From NCBI RefSeq assembly GCF_000834655.1, contig NZ_JXQQ01000032.1, positions 1-64,000 of the forward strand: a stretch of 64,000 nucleotides of DNA. Direction: 5' to 3'. Source of the stretch: Variovorax paradoxus. Its GTDB lineage: Bacteria > Pseudomonadota > Gammaproteobacteria > Burkholderiales > Burkholderiaceae_C. The number at the start of each line of letters is the position of its first letter. The first letter of the stretch is position 1. The translations under genes were made by a program, and so were the position numbers. Positions 8,514 through 16,048 of the stretch are shown piece by piece. The notes under the pieces were generated by a model. It ran no database searches and was not told the origin of the DNA. It saw only the letters and a program-made list of their open reading frames with translations.

Positions 8514-9454
8514 GGACTTCTCCGGTTGTGGGTGTGTGGAGCGCCGGCCGGGCGGCGGGCATCGAGGAAGCGCCGCATGCGGACGGCAACCTCGTCGGCC
8601 GCCTCGTCCAGGACGAAGTGGCCGGCATCGAGCAGGTGGATTTCCGCGTCGGGCAACTGGCGGGCATAGGCCGTCGCGCCGTCCACGGCGAACGAGGGAT
8701 CGAAGCGCCCCCAGAGGACCAGCGTCGGCGGCCGGTGTTCGCTCAGCCATGCCTGCCAGGTCGGATACGACGCGACGTTGGTGCGGTAGTCGTAGAACAG
8801 GTCGGACTGGATGCGTTCCTGGCCCGGGCGAGACAGCATGGCGAACTCGTCGAGCCAAGTGTCGGGGTTGTAGCGCTCGGGGTTGGGGCTGGAGCCCACA
8901 TGGCGAAGCCTTGCACCCTCCAGCGAAGTGAATGCGGCCAGCACGGTGGCCTCGTGCGCCTGCCGATCGCGCCAGAAGGCTCGACGCGCCACCCACATCG
9001 GGCCCAGTCCCTCTTCATGCGCGACCGCGTTCTGGATGATCAGCCCGCGTATGCGCTCGGGCCGGCGCAGGGCATGGCGAAATCCGATCGGTCCGCCGTA
9101 GTCCTGCAGGCAGAGAAAGTAGCCGGTCAGCCCCAGGGCGTCGGTGAACCGGTCGACGATGTGGGCCAGATGGTCGAAGGTGTAGTCGAAGTCCGAGGCG
9201 GGCGGAGCGTCGCTCTGGCCGAAGCCCGGGTAGTCCGGCGCAACCAGGTGGTAGTCGCTCGCCAGCAGCGGAATCAACGCGTCGAACATTCGCGACGACG
9301 AAGGAAACCCGTGCAGCAGCAGGAGTGTGGGCGCATCCGCGGCGCCGGCCTCCCGATAGAAGATCTTCAGGCCCTCCACCTCCACGGTGCGATAGCGGGT
9401 GGTGGCATGGGTCGCGATGTTCGGGCCCCATGCCCGCGGTGATTCGGCGCTCAT
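8510..9454 (-). CDS. Alpha/beta hydrolase, haloalkane-dehalogenase/epoxide-hydrolase type
   Basis: This is a 314-residue alpha/beta-fold hydrolase. The oxyanion segment is LLLLHGFPSSSRMF, the nucleophile elbow LCLQDYGGPIGF carries aspartate rather than serine, and the catalytic histidine is in LDAGHFVLDE. An aspartate nucleophile points to epoxide hydrolase or dehalogenase chemistry. The halide-binding Trp that follows the nucleophile in true haloalkane dehalogenases is Tyr here, so epoxide hydrolysis is more likely. No signal peptide is seen. It is the first gene of a two-gene operon with the LuxR-type regulator and is divergent from the OprB porin across element A. Confidence 0.82.
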   Translation of the reverse strand: MSAESPRAWGPNIATHATTRYRTVEVEGLKIFYREAGAADAPTLLLLHGFPSSSRMFDALIPLLASDYHLVAPDYPGFGQSDAPPASDFDYTFDHLAHIVDRFTDALGLTGYFLCLQDYGGPIGFRHALRRPERIRGLIIQNAVAHEEGLGPMWVARRAFWRDRQAHEATVLAAFTSLEGARLRHVGSSPNPERYNPDTWLDEFAMLSRPGQERIQSDLFYDYRTNVASYPTWQAWLSEHRPPTLVLWGRFDPSFAVDGATAYARQLPDAEIHLLDAGHFVLDEAADEVAVRMRRFLDARRPAGAPHTHNRRSP

Positions 9455-9512
9455 CGAGAAATCCTTTTCTCTGGACAGGAAAGGATCACACCAGACGCCC
9501 GGGCCCGGGTCG

Positions 9513-9570
9513 ATTGGACGATGGTGTCGACTCCCATCCGCCGCAGGCGGCGTCCATACCATCGTGCAAT
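9513..9570. promoter_or_regulatory. Inverted-repeat element A between hydrolase operon and porin
   Basis: ATTGGACGATGGTGT at 9513-9527 faces ATACCATCGTGCAAT at 9556-9570, the second arm being its near reverse complement (13 of 15). The 28 bp between hold a smaller palindrome, CCGCCGCAGGCGG. The right arm continues into GGCTGG, which read on the minus strand gives CCAGCC before ATTG, matching the left side of elements B and C. It lies in a divergent promoter region, about 60 bp from the hydrolase start and about 110 bp from the porin start. It is probably a binding site for a shared regulator. Confidence 0.65.
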
Positions 9571-9610
9571 GGCTGGGAGCCGAGCCCTCTGGTCTAGTCC
9601 TTCGCGAGCC

Positions 9611-9637
9611 TCGCATTTCGCATTTCGCATTTCGCAG
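9611..9637 (+). repeat. Heptanucleotide tandem repeat upstream of the porin gene
   Basis: TTCGCAT is repeated head to tail, with a partial first unit and a final TTCGCAG, about 3.9 copies over 27 bp. It lies 24 bp upstream of the porin Shine-Dalgarno, between that site and element A. Slippage here would change promoter or leader length. Confidence 0.7.
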
Positions 9638-9678
9638 TTCACGGACAGCGCCCCGGCATCGGGGAAGGAGACGGGACC

Positions 9679-10998
9679 TTGACCCAACCGACACAGCCCC
9701 GCGACATGCGCGGCGCATTGCCAGCCGCCGTTTTCTTGCTCTGCCTTGCAACCAGCGGCGCGCATGCCGACGAGACAGCGCCCAGCCCCTACTTGCTGGG
9801 TGACTGGGGCGGCCTTCGAACGCGGCTGGAAGAGCGCGGCCTGGCGTTCAACTTCGGCTACGGCAGCCAGGTGGCGCACAACTTCAGCGGCGGCACGGAC
9901 AGGCTCACGCGCTACGCCGACCAGTGGCTGTTCCAGGCCACTGCCGACGCCCAGAAGCTCTGGGGGTGGAAGGGCGCAACCCTGCAAGCCACGGTCACCG
10001 ACCGCAACGGCCGCAACCTCGGCGCCGACGCACGAATCGGCAACAGCATGCTGCTGCAGGAGATCTACGGTCGCGGCCAGACCTGGCACCTCACGCAGTT
10101 GTGGCTGAACCAGCAACTGCTCGACGGGCGCCTGCAGATCAAGCTCGGCCGGCTGACGGTGGGGGAGGACTTCGCCACCTTTTCGTGCGAGTTCCAGAAC
10201 CTGAGCTTCTGCGGCTCGCAGCCAGGCAACCTGGTCGGCAGCTACTGGGTCAACTGGCCCACCAGCCAGTGGGCCGCGCGTGTGAAGTACCAGGCGACGC
10301 GGGAGGCCTATGTGCAGCTGGGCGTCTACCAGGTCAACCCGCGATACATCGACGACGCCTATGCGCGCCGCAGCGGCTGGAAGCTCGATAACCCGAGCGG
10401 CACCACCGGTGCGCTGGTGCCGGTGGAGTTCGGATGGCAGCCTGTGCTCGGCGGACGCCCCGGTTCCTACAAGGTGGGCGGGTGGTACGACAGCTCCAGG
10501 GGCGCGGACCTGTATGAGGACACCCATCGCAGGCCGCGCGGCATGACGGGCGGCGAGCCGCTGATGCACAGCGGCAGGTACGGGGCCTACCTGAGCTTTC
10601 AGCAGCAGGTCACGGGCACATCCGAGGGGCGTGGCGCCACGGTGTTCTTCAATGCCGCGATGGCCGATCGCAGGACATCGGCGCTCGACCGCCAGTTCAC
10701 GCTCGGCGTGATCTACAAGGGGCCTTTCGGCCGCTCCGCCGATGCGATCGGCTTCGCCGTCGGCGCCACGCACAGCAACCGCCGGCGAGCAGATTTCGTG
10801 CGCGAGAACAACGCGCGCACGGGCCACAAGGAGATCGCGGGCGGCGGCAACGAATACGCGGCCGAGCTCTACTACAACTGGGCGCCGGTGCCGGGGCTGC
10901 AGGTTCGTCCCAACCTGCAATACGTCATGCATCCCGGCGGCACCTCCGCGAACAGGAATGCGTGGGTGGCCGGGCTGAAGACGACGATCGCGTTTTGA
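9679..10998 (+). CDS. OprB-family carbohydrate-selective porin
   Basis: This encodes 439 residues. A signal peptide (MRGALPAAVFLLCLATSGAHA) is followed by LLGDWGGLRTRLEERGLAFNFGYG, the start signature of OprB porins. Later blocks such as LQIKLGRLTVGEDFATFSCEFQNLSFCG and the terminal phenylalanine (VAGLKTTIAF) fit an outer-membrane beta barrel. OprB porins pass sugars and similar small solutes. A TTG start at 9679 is preferred because GGGGAAGGAG sits 8 bp upstream; an ATG at 9706 is the alternative. Being divergent from a hydrolase operon across element A suggests uptake of the hydrolase's substrate or product. Confidence 0.88.
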   Translation: MTQPTQPRDMRGALPAAVFLLCLATSGAHADETAPSPYLLGDWGGLRTRLEERGLAFNFGYGSQVAHNFSGGTDRLTRYADQWLFQATADAQKLWGWKGATLQATVTDRNGRNLGADARIGNSMLLQEIYGRGQTWHLTQLWLNQQLLDGRLQIKLGRLTVGEDFATFSCEFQNLSFCGSQPGNLVGSYWVNWPTSQWAARVKYQATREAYVQLGVYQVNPRYIDDAYARRSGWKLDNPSGTTGALVPVEFGWQPVLGGRPGSYKVGGWYDSSRGADLYEDTHRRPRGMTGGEPLMHSGRYGAYLSFQQQVTGTSEGRGATVFFNAAMADRRTSALDRQFTLGVIYKGPFGRSADAIGFAVGATHSNRRRADFVRENNARTGHKEIAGGGNEYAAELYYNWAPVPGLQVRPNLQYVMHPGGTSANRNAWVAGLKTTIAF

Positions 10999-11042
10999 AG
11001 GGCGGGGCCGTGCCGGCCCCGCGGGCTCCAGAGGTCAGGGCC

Positions 11043-12074
11043 TCAGAGCCGGACCGAATCCATCACCGCCGTCGCGAAGGCTTCGGGTGCTTCCTGCGGC
11101 AGGTTGTGCCCGATGCCGCCCTTGAGCGTCCGGTGTGCGTAGGGCCCCGTGAACTTCCTGGCATAGGCGCTCGGCTCGGGGTGGGGCGCGCCATTGGCAT
11201 CGCCTTCCAGCGTGATGGTGGGCACCGAGATGGCCGGTGCCCGCGCGAGCTGGGCCTCGAGCTCTGCGTACTTCGCTTCGCCCTCGGCCAGGCCGAGCCG
11301 CCAGCGGTAGTTGTGCACCACGATGCTCACGTGGTCGGGGTTGTCGAACGCCAGTGCGCTGCGCTCGAACGTCGGCGTGTCGAAAGCCCACTTGGGCGAA
11401 GCCAGCTCCCAGATCAGCCTGGCGAAGGCATTGCGGTTCTTGTCGTAGCCCGCGCGGCCGCGCTCCGTGGCGAAGTAGTACTGGTACCACCACTGGAGCT
11501 CGGCCTGCGGCGGCAGCGGGATCTTGCCGGACTCCTGGCTGCCGATGAGGTAGCCGCTGACCGACACCAGCGCGCTCACCCGCGCAGGCCAAAGCGCGGC
11601 CATGATGCAGGCCGTTCGCGCGCCCCAGTCGCATCCGCCGACGATGGCCTTGTCGATCTTGAGCGCGTCCATCAGGGCGACGATGTCCACGGCGATGGCC
11701 GCCTGCTGGCCGTTGCGCACGGCATCAGCGGAAAGGAATCGCGTGGTTCCGTAGCCGCGCAGGTGCGGAACGATCACGCGGTAGCCCGCCGCGCCCAGCA
11801 GCGGCGCCACGTCGGCGTACGTGTGAATGTCGTAGGGCCATCCGTGCAGCAGGATCACCGGTGTGCCCTGGGCGGGACCGGTCTCGAAGTAGCCGACGTT
11901 GAGCACGCCGGCGTCGATGCTCTTGAGCGGCTCCAGGCGCTTGGGGGATGCGGTACGGCGCGCGCTGGCCGCCTGGGCGAAGGCGGGCGTGGCCATGCCC
12001 AGTTGCGCGGCGGCCAGGCCGACCGCCGCGGTTTCGATGAACGATCGGCGAGGCAGGTTGAAGGGGACAGACAT
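11043..12074 (-). CDS. Tat-exported alpha/beta hydrolase (epoxide hydrolase/dehalogenase-like)
   Basis: This encodes 343 residues. The N terminus, PRRSFIETAAVGLAAAQLG with AFAQA just after, is a twin-arginine signal with a cleavage site near residue 34. The mature part has HGWPYDIHTYADV (oxyanion region), GGCDWGARTACIM (aspartate nucleophile) and GGIGHNLPQEAP (catalytic histidine). It is thus a periplasmic hydrolase of the aspartate-nucleophile class. It is the last gene of a minus-strand run, VOC protein - small protein - crotonase - this gene, with a 16-bp gap to the crotonase. Confidence 0.85.
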   Translation of the reverse strand: MSVPFNLPRRSFIETAAVGLAAAQLGMATPAFAQAASARRTASPKRLEPLKSIDAGVLNVGYFETGPAQGTPVILLHGWPYDIHTYADVAPLLGAAGYRVIVPHLRGYGTTRFLSADAVRNGQQAAIAVDIVALMDALKIDKAIVGGCDWGARTACIMAALWPARVSALVSVSGYLIGSQESGKIPLPPQAELQWWYQYYFATERGRAGYDKNRNAFARLIWELASPKWAFDTPTFERSALAFDNPDHVSIVVHNYRWRLGLAEGEAKYAELEAQLARAPAISVPTITLEGDANGAPHPEPSAYARKFTGPYAHRTLKGGIGHNLPQEAPEAFATAVMDSVRL

Positions 12075-12090
12075 CGGGTGCTCCTTGAGA

Positions 12091-12960
12091 TCAGGGGGTG
12101 GGTGTGGGGTTGGGTGGGGTGCGCTCGGCCGGCGCCACGTAGCCGGCCACGTGGTGCCCGAGCCGAAGTTCGGTGTCGGACATCGTCTGCAGGCCCTTGG
12201 CGGCCAGTGCGAGCGACCTGGCGCGGGTCTCGGGCCGCGCGACCGAGGCGTAGAAAGCCAGCAGCGCGGGGGGAAAGACATCGTCGGGCGGCAGGCTCGC
12301 CTGGTCGACGAAGGCCTTGGTCTCGGTGATCGCGGCCTTCTCGAAGCCCGCGAGCCGCCGCGCGAACGCATCCACGAAGGGCAGCAAATCGCCGTCCGGC
12401 AGGGCCCTGTTCACGTAGCCGTAGCGCTCGGCGAGTTCGCCCCCGAAATCGTCGGCACCCAGCAGGACCTCCAGCGCCCGGCCGCGGCCCATCAGCTGCG
12501 GCAGGCGGGCCATGGGGCCGCCGCCGGGAACTGCGCCGACGCCGACTTCGAACTGGCCGAGCACTGCCTTCTCGCGGCTCGCGAAGCGCATGTCGCAGGC
12601 CAGTGCAAATTCGCTTCCCGCACCGCGTGCGCGGCCCCGGATGCAGGCGATCGTGGCGACCGGGACGCGCGTCAGCCGGGTGAGCACGTCCAGCCAGGGG
12701 TGCATGCCGGAGCGGCCGGGCGTCATGGCGCTGGTGATCGCCTTGTCGACGAACATGTCGTAGTGCGCAATGAAGAACTCGGGGTTCGCGCTGTCGAAGA
12801 CCACCACGCGGACGGAGGCATCGGTCTCCAATTGCGAGATCAGCGCGTCGAGCTCCAGGATGGTGGGCGGCCCGATCACATTGACGGGCGGATGGTCGAA
12901 GGTGGCCGTCCAGTACGCAGGCGTATGGCGGGTGACCCTGATCTGTGCAGCTTGTGTCAT
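12091..12960 (-). CDS. Enoyl-CoA hydratase/isomerase (crotonase) family protein, cytoplasmic paralogue
   Basis: This encodes 289 residues. The crotonase core contains CIRGRARGAGSEFALACDMRFAS (first oxyanion-hole region), then VLGQFEVGVGAVPGGG with a candidate catalytic glutamate. The C-terminal part has ERYGYVNRALPD. It closely resembles the exported protein at 18055-19011, so the window holds a duplicated pair. This copy has no signal peptide. The exact substrate is unknown; family members hydrate, isomerise or cleave acyl-CoA thioesters. Its start overlaps the stop of the 62-residue gene upstream (ATGA). Confidence 0.85.
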   Translation of the reverse strand: MTQAAQIRVTRHTPAYWTATFDHPPVNVIGPPTILELDALISQLETDASVRVVVFDSANPEFFIAHYDMFVDKAITSAMTPGRSGMHPWLDVLTRLTRVPVATIACIRGRARGAGSEFALACDMRFASREKAVLGQFEVGVGAVPGGGPMARLPQLMGRGRALEVLLGADDFGGELAERYGYVNRALPDGDLLPFVDAFARRLAGFEKAAITETKAFVDQASLPPDDVFPPALLAFYASVARPETRARSLALAAKGLQTMSDTELRLGHHVAGYVAPAERTPPNPTPTP

Positions 12961-13145
12961 TGAAGAACCTCTTTCATGTGAAGCGCCGCGGCGCTCTTCG
13001 CTTCGTCCACCGTGCGCCCGTCTTGCCGGGCGGCGATGAAGGCGGCATACCAGTCGGACCAGTGATGGGCGGGTGCGGTCGCTTCGTAGAAGCCGTGGTG
13101 GTGCTCGGCCTCCTTGAGCAGTTGCGTGAGCGTCGCGACGTTCAT
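12957..13145 (-). CDS. Small conserved protein, 62 residues
   Basis: The sequence is short and acidic to neutral, with HHGFYEATAPAHHWSDWYAAF and a following helix RTVDEAKSAAALHMKEVL. The DWYAAF element with histidines before it resembles small proteins and C-terminal tails found next to VOC/glyoxalase-like proteins, although no biochemical role is known to me. It sits between a VOC gene and a crotonase gene and overlaps the latter by 4 bp. A real gene is supported by this coupling and by its fixed place in the operon. Confidence 0.7.
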   Translation of the reverse strand: MNVATLTQLLKEAEHHHGFYEATAPAHHWSDWYAAFIAARQDGRTVDEAKSAAALHMKEVLQ

Positions 13146-13174
13146 GGCAGGAGCTCCCGATCGCGCTGCGGACG

Positions 13175-13675
13175 TCACACCCGACCCGGAAGCCGCGTCG
13201 TGATTTCCTGCAGCATCCAGCCGTTGCCGTCGGGGTCGCTGAACGAGGCCCACGAGCAGTAGGAGCGCCCCTGCGGGTCGCGGCCCGGCACGCGGCCGGC
13301 CGTTCCGGCGTGGTGGAAGACGCCGCCCGCGTCGTGGAACACCTCGCCGACGGCAGCGCCCCGGTCGATGAGCTGCGCGCGTGCCACCTCGATGTCGTGC
13401 ACGACGAGCATCAGGTCGCGGACCGATCCGGGCACGGCCGAGGTGACGTTCTTGCCGAATATCACCGAGCACGGCGAGCCCGGCGGCGTGAACTGCACCA
13501 CGCGCAGGTCGTCGCCGTTGGCGAAGTCGGCATCGAGGCGCCATCCGAGGTCTTCGTAGAAACGCCGGGCGCGATCGACATCGGTCACCGGCAGCACGAC
13601 GACCTCGAGCTTCATCTCGACCATGCCGTTGTCCGCGGTGCGGATCGCTTGTGGACTGCTCTGGGCTCTGCTCAT
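13175..13675 (-). CDS. VOC (glyoxalase/bleomycin-resistance/dioxygenase) family protein
   Basis: This encodes 166 residues. A single VOC unit is visible: VVVLPVTDVDRARRFYEDLGW at the start, PPGSPCSVIFG in the middle, and SFSDPDGNGWMLQEI at the end, the usual metal-ligand strand with its glutamate. Members bind a divalent metal and act on vicinal oxygen substrates or bind drugs. It is the first gene of the minus-strand operon ending with the Tat-exported hydrolase, and its promoter region contains element B. Confidence 0.85.
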   Translation of the reverse strand: MSRAQSSPQAIRTADNGMVEMKLEVVVLPVTDVDRARRFYEDLGWRLDADFANGDDLRVVQFTPPGSPCSVIFGKNVTSAVPGSVRDLMLVVHDIEVARAQLIDRGAAVGEVFHDAGGVFHHAGTAGRVPGRDPQGRSYCSWASFSDPDGNGWMLQEITTRLPGRV

Positions 13676-13795
13676 CTTGAACTCCGTGAAGTGGGGTTGA
13701 ACGACGCGGCGGCTCTTGCGCCTGGCACGCCGCGCGTGGCGCTTGACGCCTTTGGCGCCGACGGGCAATGACAACAGAGCCGCCGGTGCGCAGCC

Positions 13796-13847
13796 ATTGG
13801 ACGAAGGTATGGGCAACACCAACGTATGGACGACACCAACGTGCAAT
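13796..13847. promoter_or_regulatory. Inverted-repeat element B between VOC operon and epoxide hydrolase
   Basis: ATTGGACGAAGGTAT at 13796-13810 faces ACACCAACGTGCAAT at 13833-13847 across 22 bp. The left arm is preceded by CAGCC and the right arm is followed by GG, as in element C. An extra ACACCAACGT at 13816-13825 makes a direct repeat of part of the right arm. It lies in a divergent promoter region, 120 bp from the VOC start and 105 bp from the epoxide hydrolase start. Confidence 0.65.
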
Positions 13848-13952
13848 GGAAGCGCCGTGGGCCTTCTGGTTTGATCGCTTCGCGCTGCCGGCCCCGCGTT
13901 GGCCGCCGAGCGCAAACCCGACCGAACACCCCCTCAAGGAAGGACAACGATC

Positions 13953-15263
13953 ATGTCTTCAGCATCCGCGCGCCCGACCCGGCGCCACTTCGTCGCGGCC
14001 TCCGCCGCTGCTGCCGCCGCAGGCGTCGCCGGCCTCGGCGCGCTCTCCGGAACCGTGTTCGCGCAGGAGGCCGTCCCCGGGCCGGCACCGACAGGCAACG
14101 CCGCGATCCGGCCGTTCCGTATCGCCGTTCCCGAGGCAGTGCTGGTCGACCTGCGCCGCCGGGTGCAAGCCACGCGATGGCCCGAGCGCGAGACGGTGGA
14201 CGATCTCTCGCAGGGCGTGCGGCTGGAAAAGATCAAGCCGCTCGTGCAGTACTGGGGCACCCGGTACGACTGGCGCACGGTGGAGAAGAAGCTCAATGCG
14301 CTGCCGCAGTTCATCACCGAGATCGACGGCCTGGACATCCAGTTCGTGCACGTGCGCTCGCGCCACGCCAATGCGTTGCCGCTGGTCATGACGCACGGCT
14401 GGCCCGGCTCGGTGATGGAGATGCTCAAGGTCATCGGCCCGCTCACCGACCCCACGGCTCATGGCGGGAGCGCCGAAGATGCCTTTCATCTCGTGGTGCC
14501 CTCGATGCCTGGCTACGGCTTTTCGGGCAAGCCCAGGAGCCCGGGCTGGGGACCGGAGCGCATCGGGCGCGCGTGGGACGTGCTGATGAAGCGGCTGGGC
14601 TACAAGCGCTACGTGTCGCAGGGCGGCGATTGGGGTTCGGTCGTGGCCGACAAGATGGCTCGGCAGGCGCCCGAGGGCCTGCTGGGCATCCACGTCAACA
14701 TGCCTGCGACCGTGCCGCCCGACGTGGCCAAGGCCCTCAACAACGGAGATCCCGCGCCGCCCGGCCTCTCGGCCAAGGAGAAGGCCGCGTTCGACGCGAT
14801 GGACCACCTGTACAAGAAGGGCGCCGGCTATGCGGCCATGATGGTGACGCGGCCGCAGACGCTGGGCTACGCCCTGGAGGATTCGCCCGCGGGCCTGGCG
14901 GCTTTCTTCTACGACAAGTTCGGCGAATGGAGCTATAGCGGCGGCGATGCCGACAAGGCCTTCACCCGCGACGAGATGCTCGACGACATCACGCTCTACT
15001 GGGTCACCAGGACCGCGACCTCGGCCGCCCAGCTCTATTGGGAAAACAACGCCAACAACTTCAACGCAGTGAGCATCTCGCTGCCGGCCGCGGTGACCGT
15101 GTTTCCGGGCGAGATCTATCGCGCGCCGCGCAGCTGGGTCGAGCGCAGCTATCACAACCTCATCTACTTCAACGAAGTCGACAAGGGCGGGCACTTCGCG
15201 GCATGGGAGCAGCCGGCGCTCTTCAGCGCGGAGATCCGCGCGGCGTTCAGGTCGCTGCGCTGA
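13953..15263 (+). CDS. Tat-exported epoxide hydrolase (EHN-domain type)
   Basis: This encodes 436 residues. The N terminus, PTRRHFVAASAAAAAAGVAG with VFAQEA after, is a twin-arginine signal. An epoxide-hydrolase N-terminal domain follows (RPFRIAVPEAVLVDLRRRV, TRWPE), then the alpha/beta core: THGWPGSVMEMLKV, QGGDWGSVVADKMA with the aspartate nucleophile, and DKGGHFAAWEQP with the catalytic histidine. The chemistry is water addition to epoxides, here in the periplasm. The start follows AAGGAAGGACAACG. It is divergent from the VOC operon across element B and ends at a 15-bp-stem terminator. Confidence 0.9.
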   Translation: MSSASARPTRRHFVAASAAAAAAGVAGLGALSGTVFAQEAVPGPAPTGNAAIRPFRIAVPEAVLVDLRRRVQATRWPERETVDDLSQGVRLEKIKPLVQYWGTRYDWRTVEKKLNALPQFITEIDGLDIQFVHVRSRHANALPLVMTHGWPGSVMEMLKVIGPLTDPTAHGGSAEDAFHLVVPSMPGYGFSGKPRSPGWGPERIGRAWDVLMKRLGYKRYVSQGGDWGSVVADKMARQAPEGLLGIHVNMPATVPPDVAKALNNGDPAPPGLSAKEKAAFDAMDHLYKKGAGYAAMMVTRPQTLGYALEDSPAGLAAFFYDKFGEWSYSGGDADKAFTRDEMLDDITLYWVTRTATSAAQLYWENNANNFNAVSISLPAAVTVFPGEIYRAPRSWVERSYHNLIYFNEVDKGGHFAAWEQPALFSAEIRAAFRSLR

Positions 15264-15266
15264 CCG

Positions 15267-15304
15267 GTTGCCGCAGCGCGCACGCATCGGCGCGCTGCGG
15301 CAAC
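15267..15304. terminator. Perfect 15-bp-stem hairpin between convergent genes
   Basis: GTTGCCGCAGCGCGC at 15267-15281 pairs perfectly with 15290-15304 around an 8-nt loop. It lies directly after the epoxide hydrolase stop codon and 9 bp from the end of the RidA-like gene, so it can terminate both. A T-rich tail (TTGGTT) follows on the plus strand. Confidence 0.8.
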
Positions 15305-15313
15305 TTGGTTGAC

Positions 15314-15805
15314 TCAGCCGGCACCCACGACCCGGTCGCGATAGCCGAAGCTGATCTCAAGCTCGATGCTGAGGTTCTTGGGCAGTCGCTGCGCAGCGAA
15401 GGCCGCGCGCGTATGGACGCCTCGCTCGCCCAGGGCGAAGGTGAAGAGCTCCGATGCCCCGTCGAGCACTTCGGCCTGGTCCCAGAAGCCGTCGCTCGAT
15501 GCGACGTGCCCCGAGACATGGAGCAGGCCTTCGAGTCGATCGAAGCCGCCGAGCGCCTCATGCAGCCGGCCCAGCGCGTTGAGCGCGGCCATGACCGCCG
15601 CCGTGCGCCCCTGGTCGAAGCTCAGCTCCTGGCCCACGCGCCCGGGCAGCGAACCCGGGCCGTAGCCGGGGACCTGGCCTGCGAGGAACCCCAGGCCGTC
15701 CCGAAGACGGAACGGCACGTAGTGCCCCAGCGGCATCGGCAGGTCGGTGGGCAATCGATGGCCGCGTTGCGCGAGCCGCGCAACGACTTCTTGAGTGAAT
15801 GACAT
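15314..15805 (-). CDS. RidA/YjgF-YER057c-UK114 family protein
   Basis: This encodes 163 residues. The RidA fold is suggested by PMPLGHYVPFRLRDGLGFLAGQVPG near the start and by VMAALNALGRLHEALGGFDRLEGLLHVSGHVASS. The C terminus, ARAAFAAQRLPKNLSIELEI, keeps the family's P-x(4-6)-E ending region. RidA proteins hydrolyse reactive enamines and imines. This member is slightly longer than the usual 130 residues. It is convergent with the epoxide hydrolase and divergent from the TlpA-like gene across element C. Confidence 0.82.
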   Translation of the reverse strand: MSFTQEVVARLAQRGHRLPTDLPMPLGHYVPFRLRDGLGFLAGQVPGYGPGSLPGRVGQELSFDQGRTAAVMAALNALGRLHEALGGFDRLEGLLHVSGHVASSDGFWDQAEVLDGASELFTFALGERGVHTRAAFAAQRLPKNLSIELEISFGYRDRVVGAG

Positions 15806-15894
15806 CCAAGTATCTCCAGTGATGCTCGACGTGAGCGGGCGCGTTCCAGGTGGAGCCGCAGTGGCCATCACATCGGAAAAACCAGATGCCAGCC

Positions 15895-15944
15895 ATTGGA
15901 CCAAGGTGTAGCCGCCGCGCTCGCGGTCGACACCATCGTCCAAT
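15895..15944. promoter_or_regulatory. Inverted-repeat element C between RidA-like and TlpA-like genes
   Basis: ATTGGACCAAGGTGT at 15895-15909 faces ACACCATCGTCCAAT at 15930-15944 across 20 bp. The right arm read on the minus strand is ATTGGACGATGGTGTCGAC, identical over 19 bp to the left arm of element A. CCAGCC precedes the left arm and GG follows the right. It lies between two divergent genes, 90 bp from the RidA-like start and 105 bp from the TlpA-like start. Confidence 0.68.
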
Positions 15945-16048
15945 GGATTTGCAGCCGGGCCGCTGCTTGAATCCTTGCGAGGCCGGCAGGTGCGCATCGC
16001 GTCGAGAGAACTCTTCGAATGCGCACGCGATGGCCCGAGGAGTTCATC

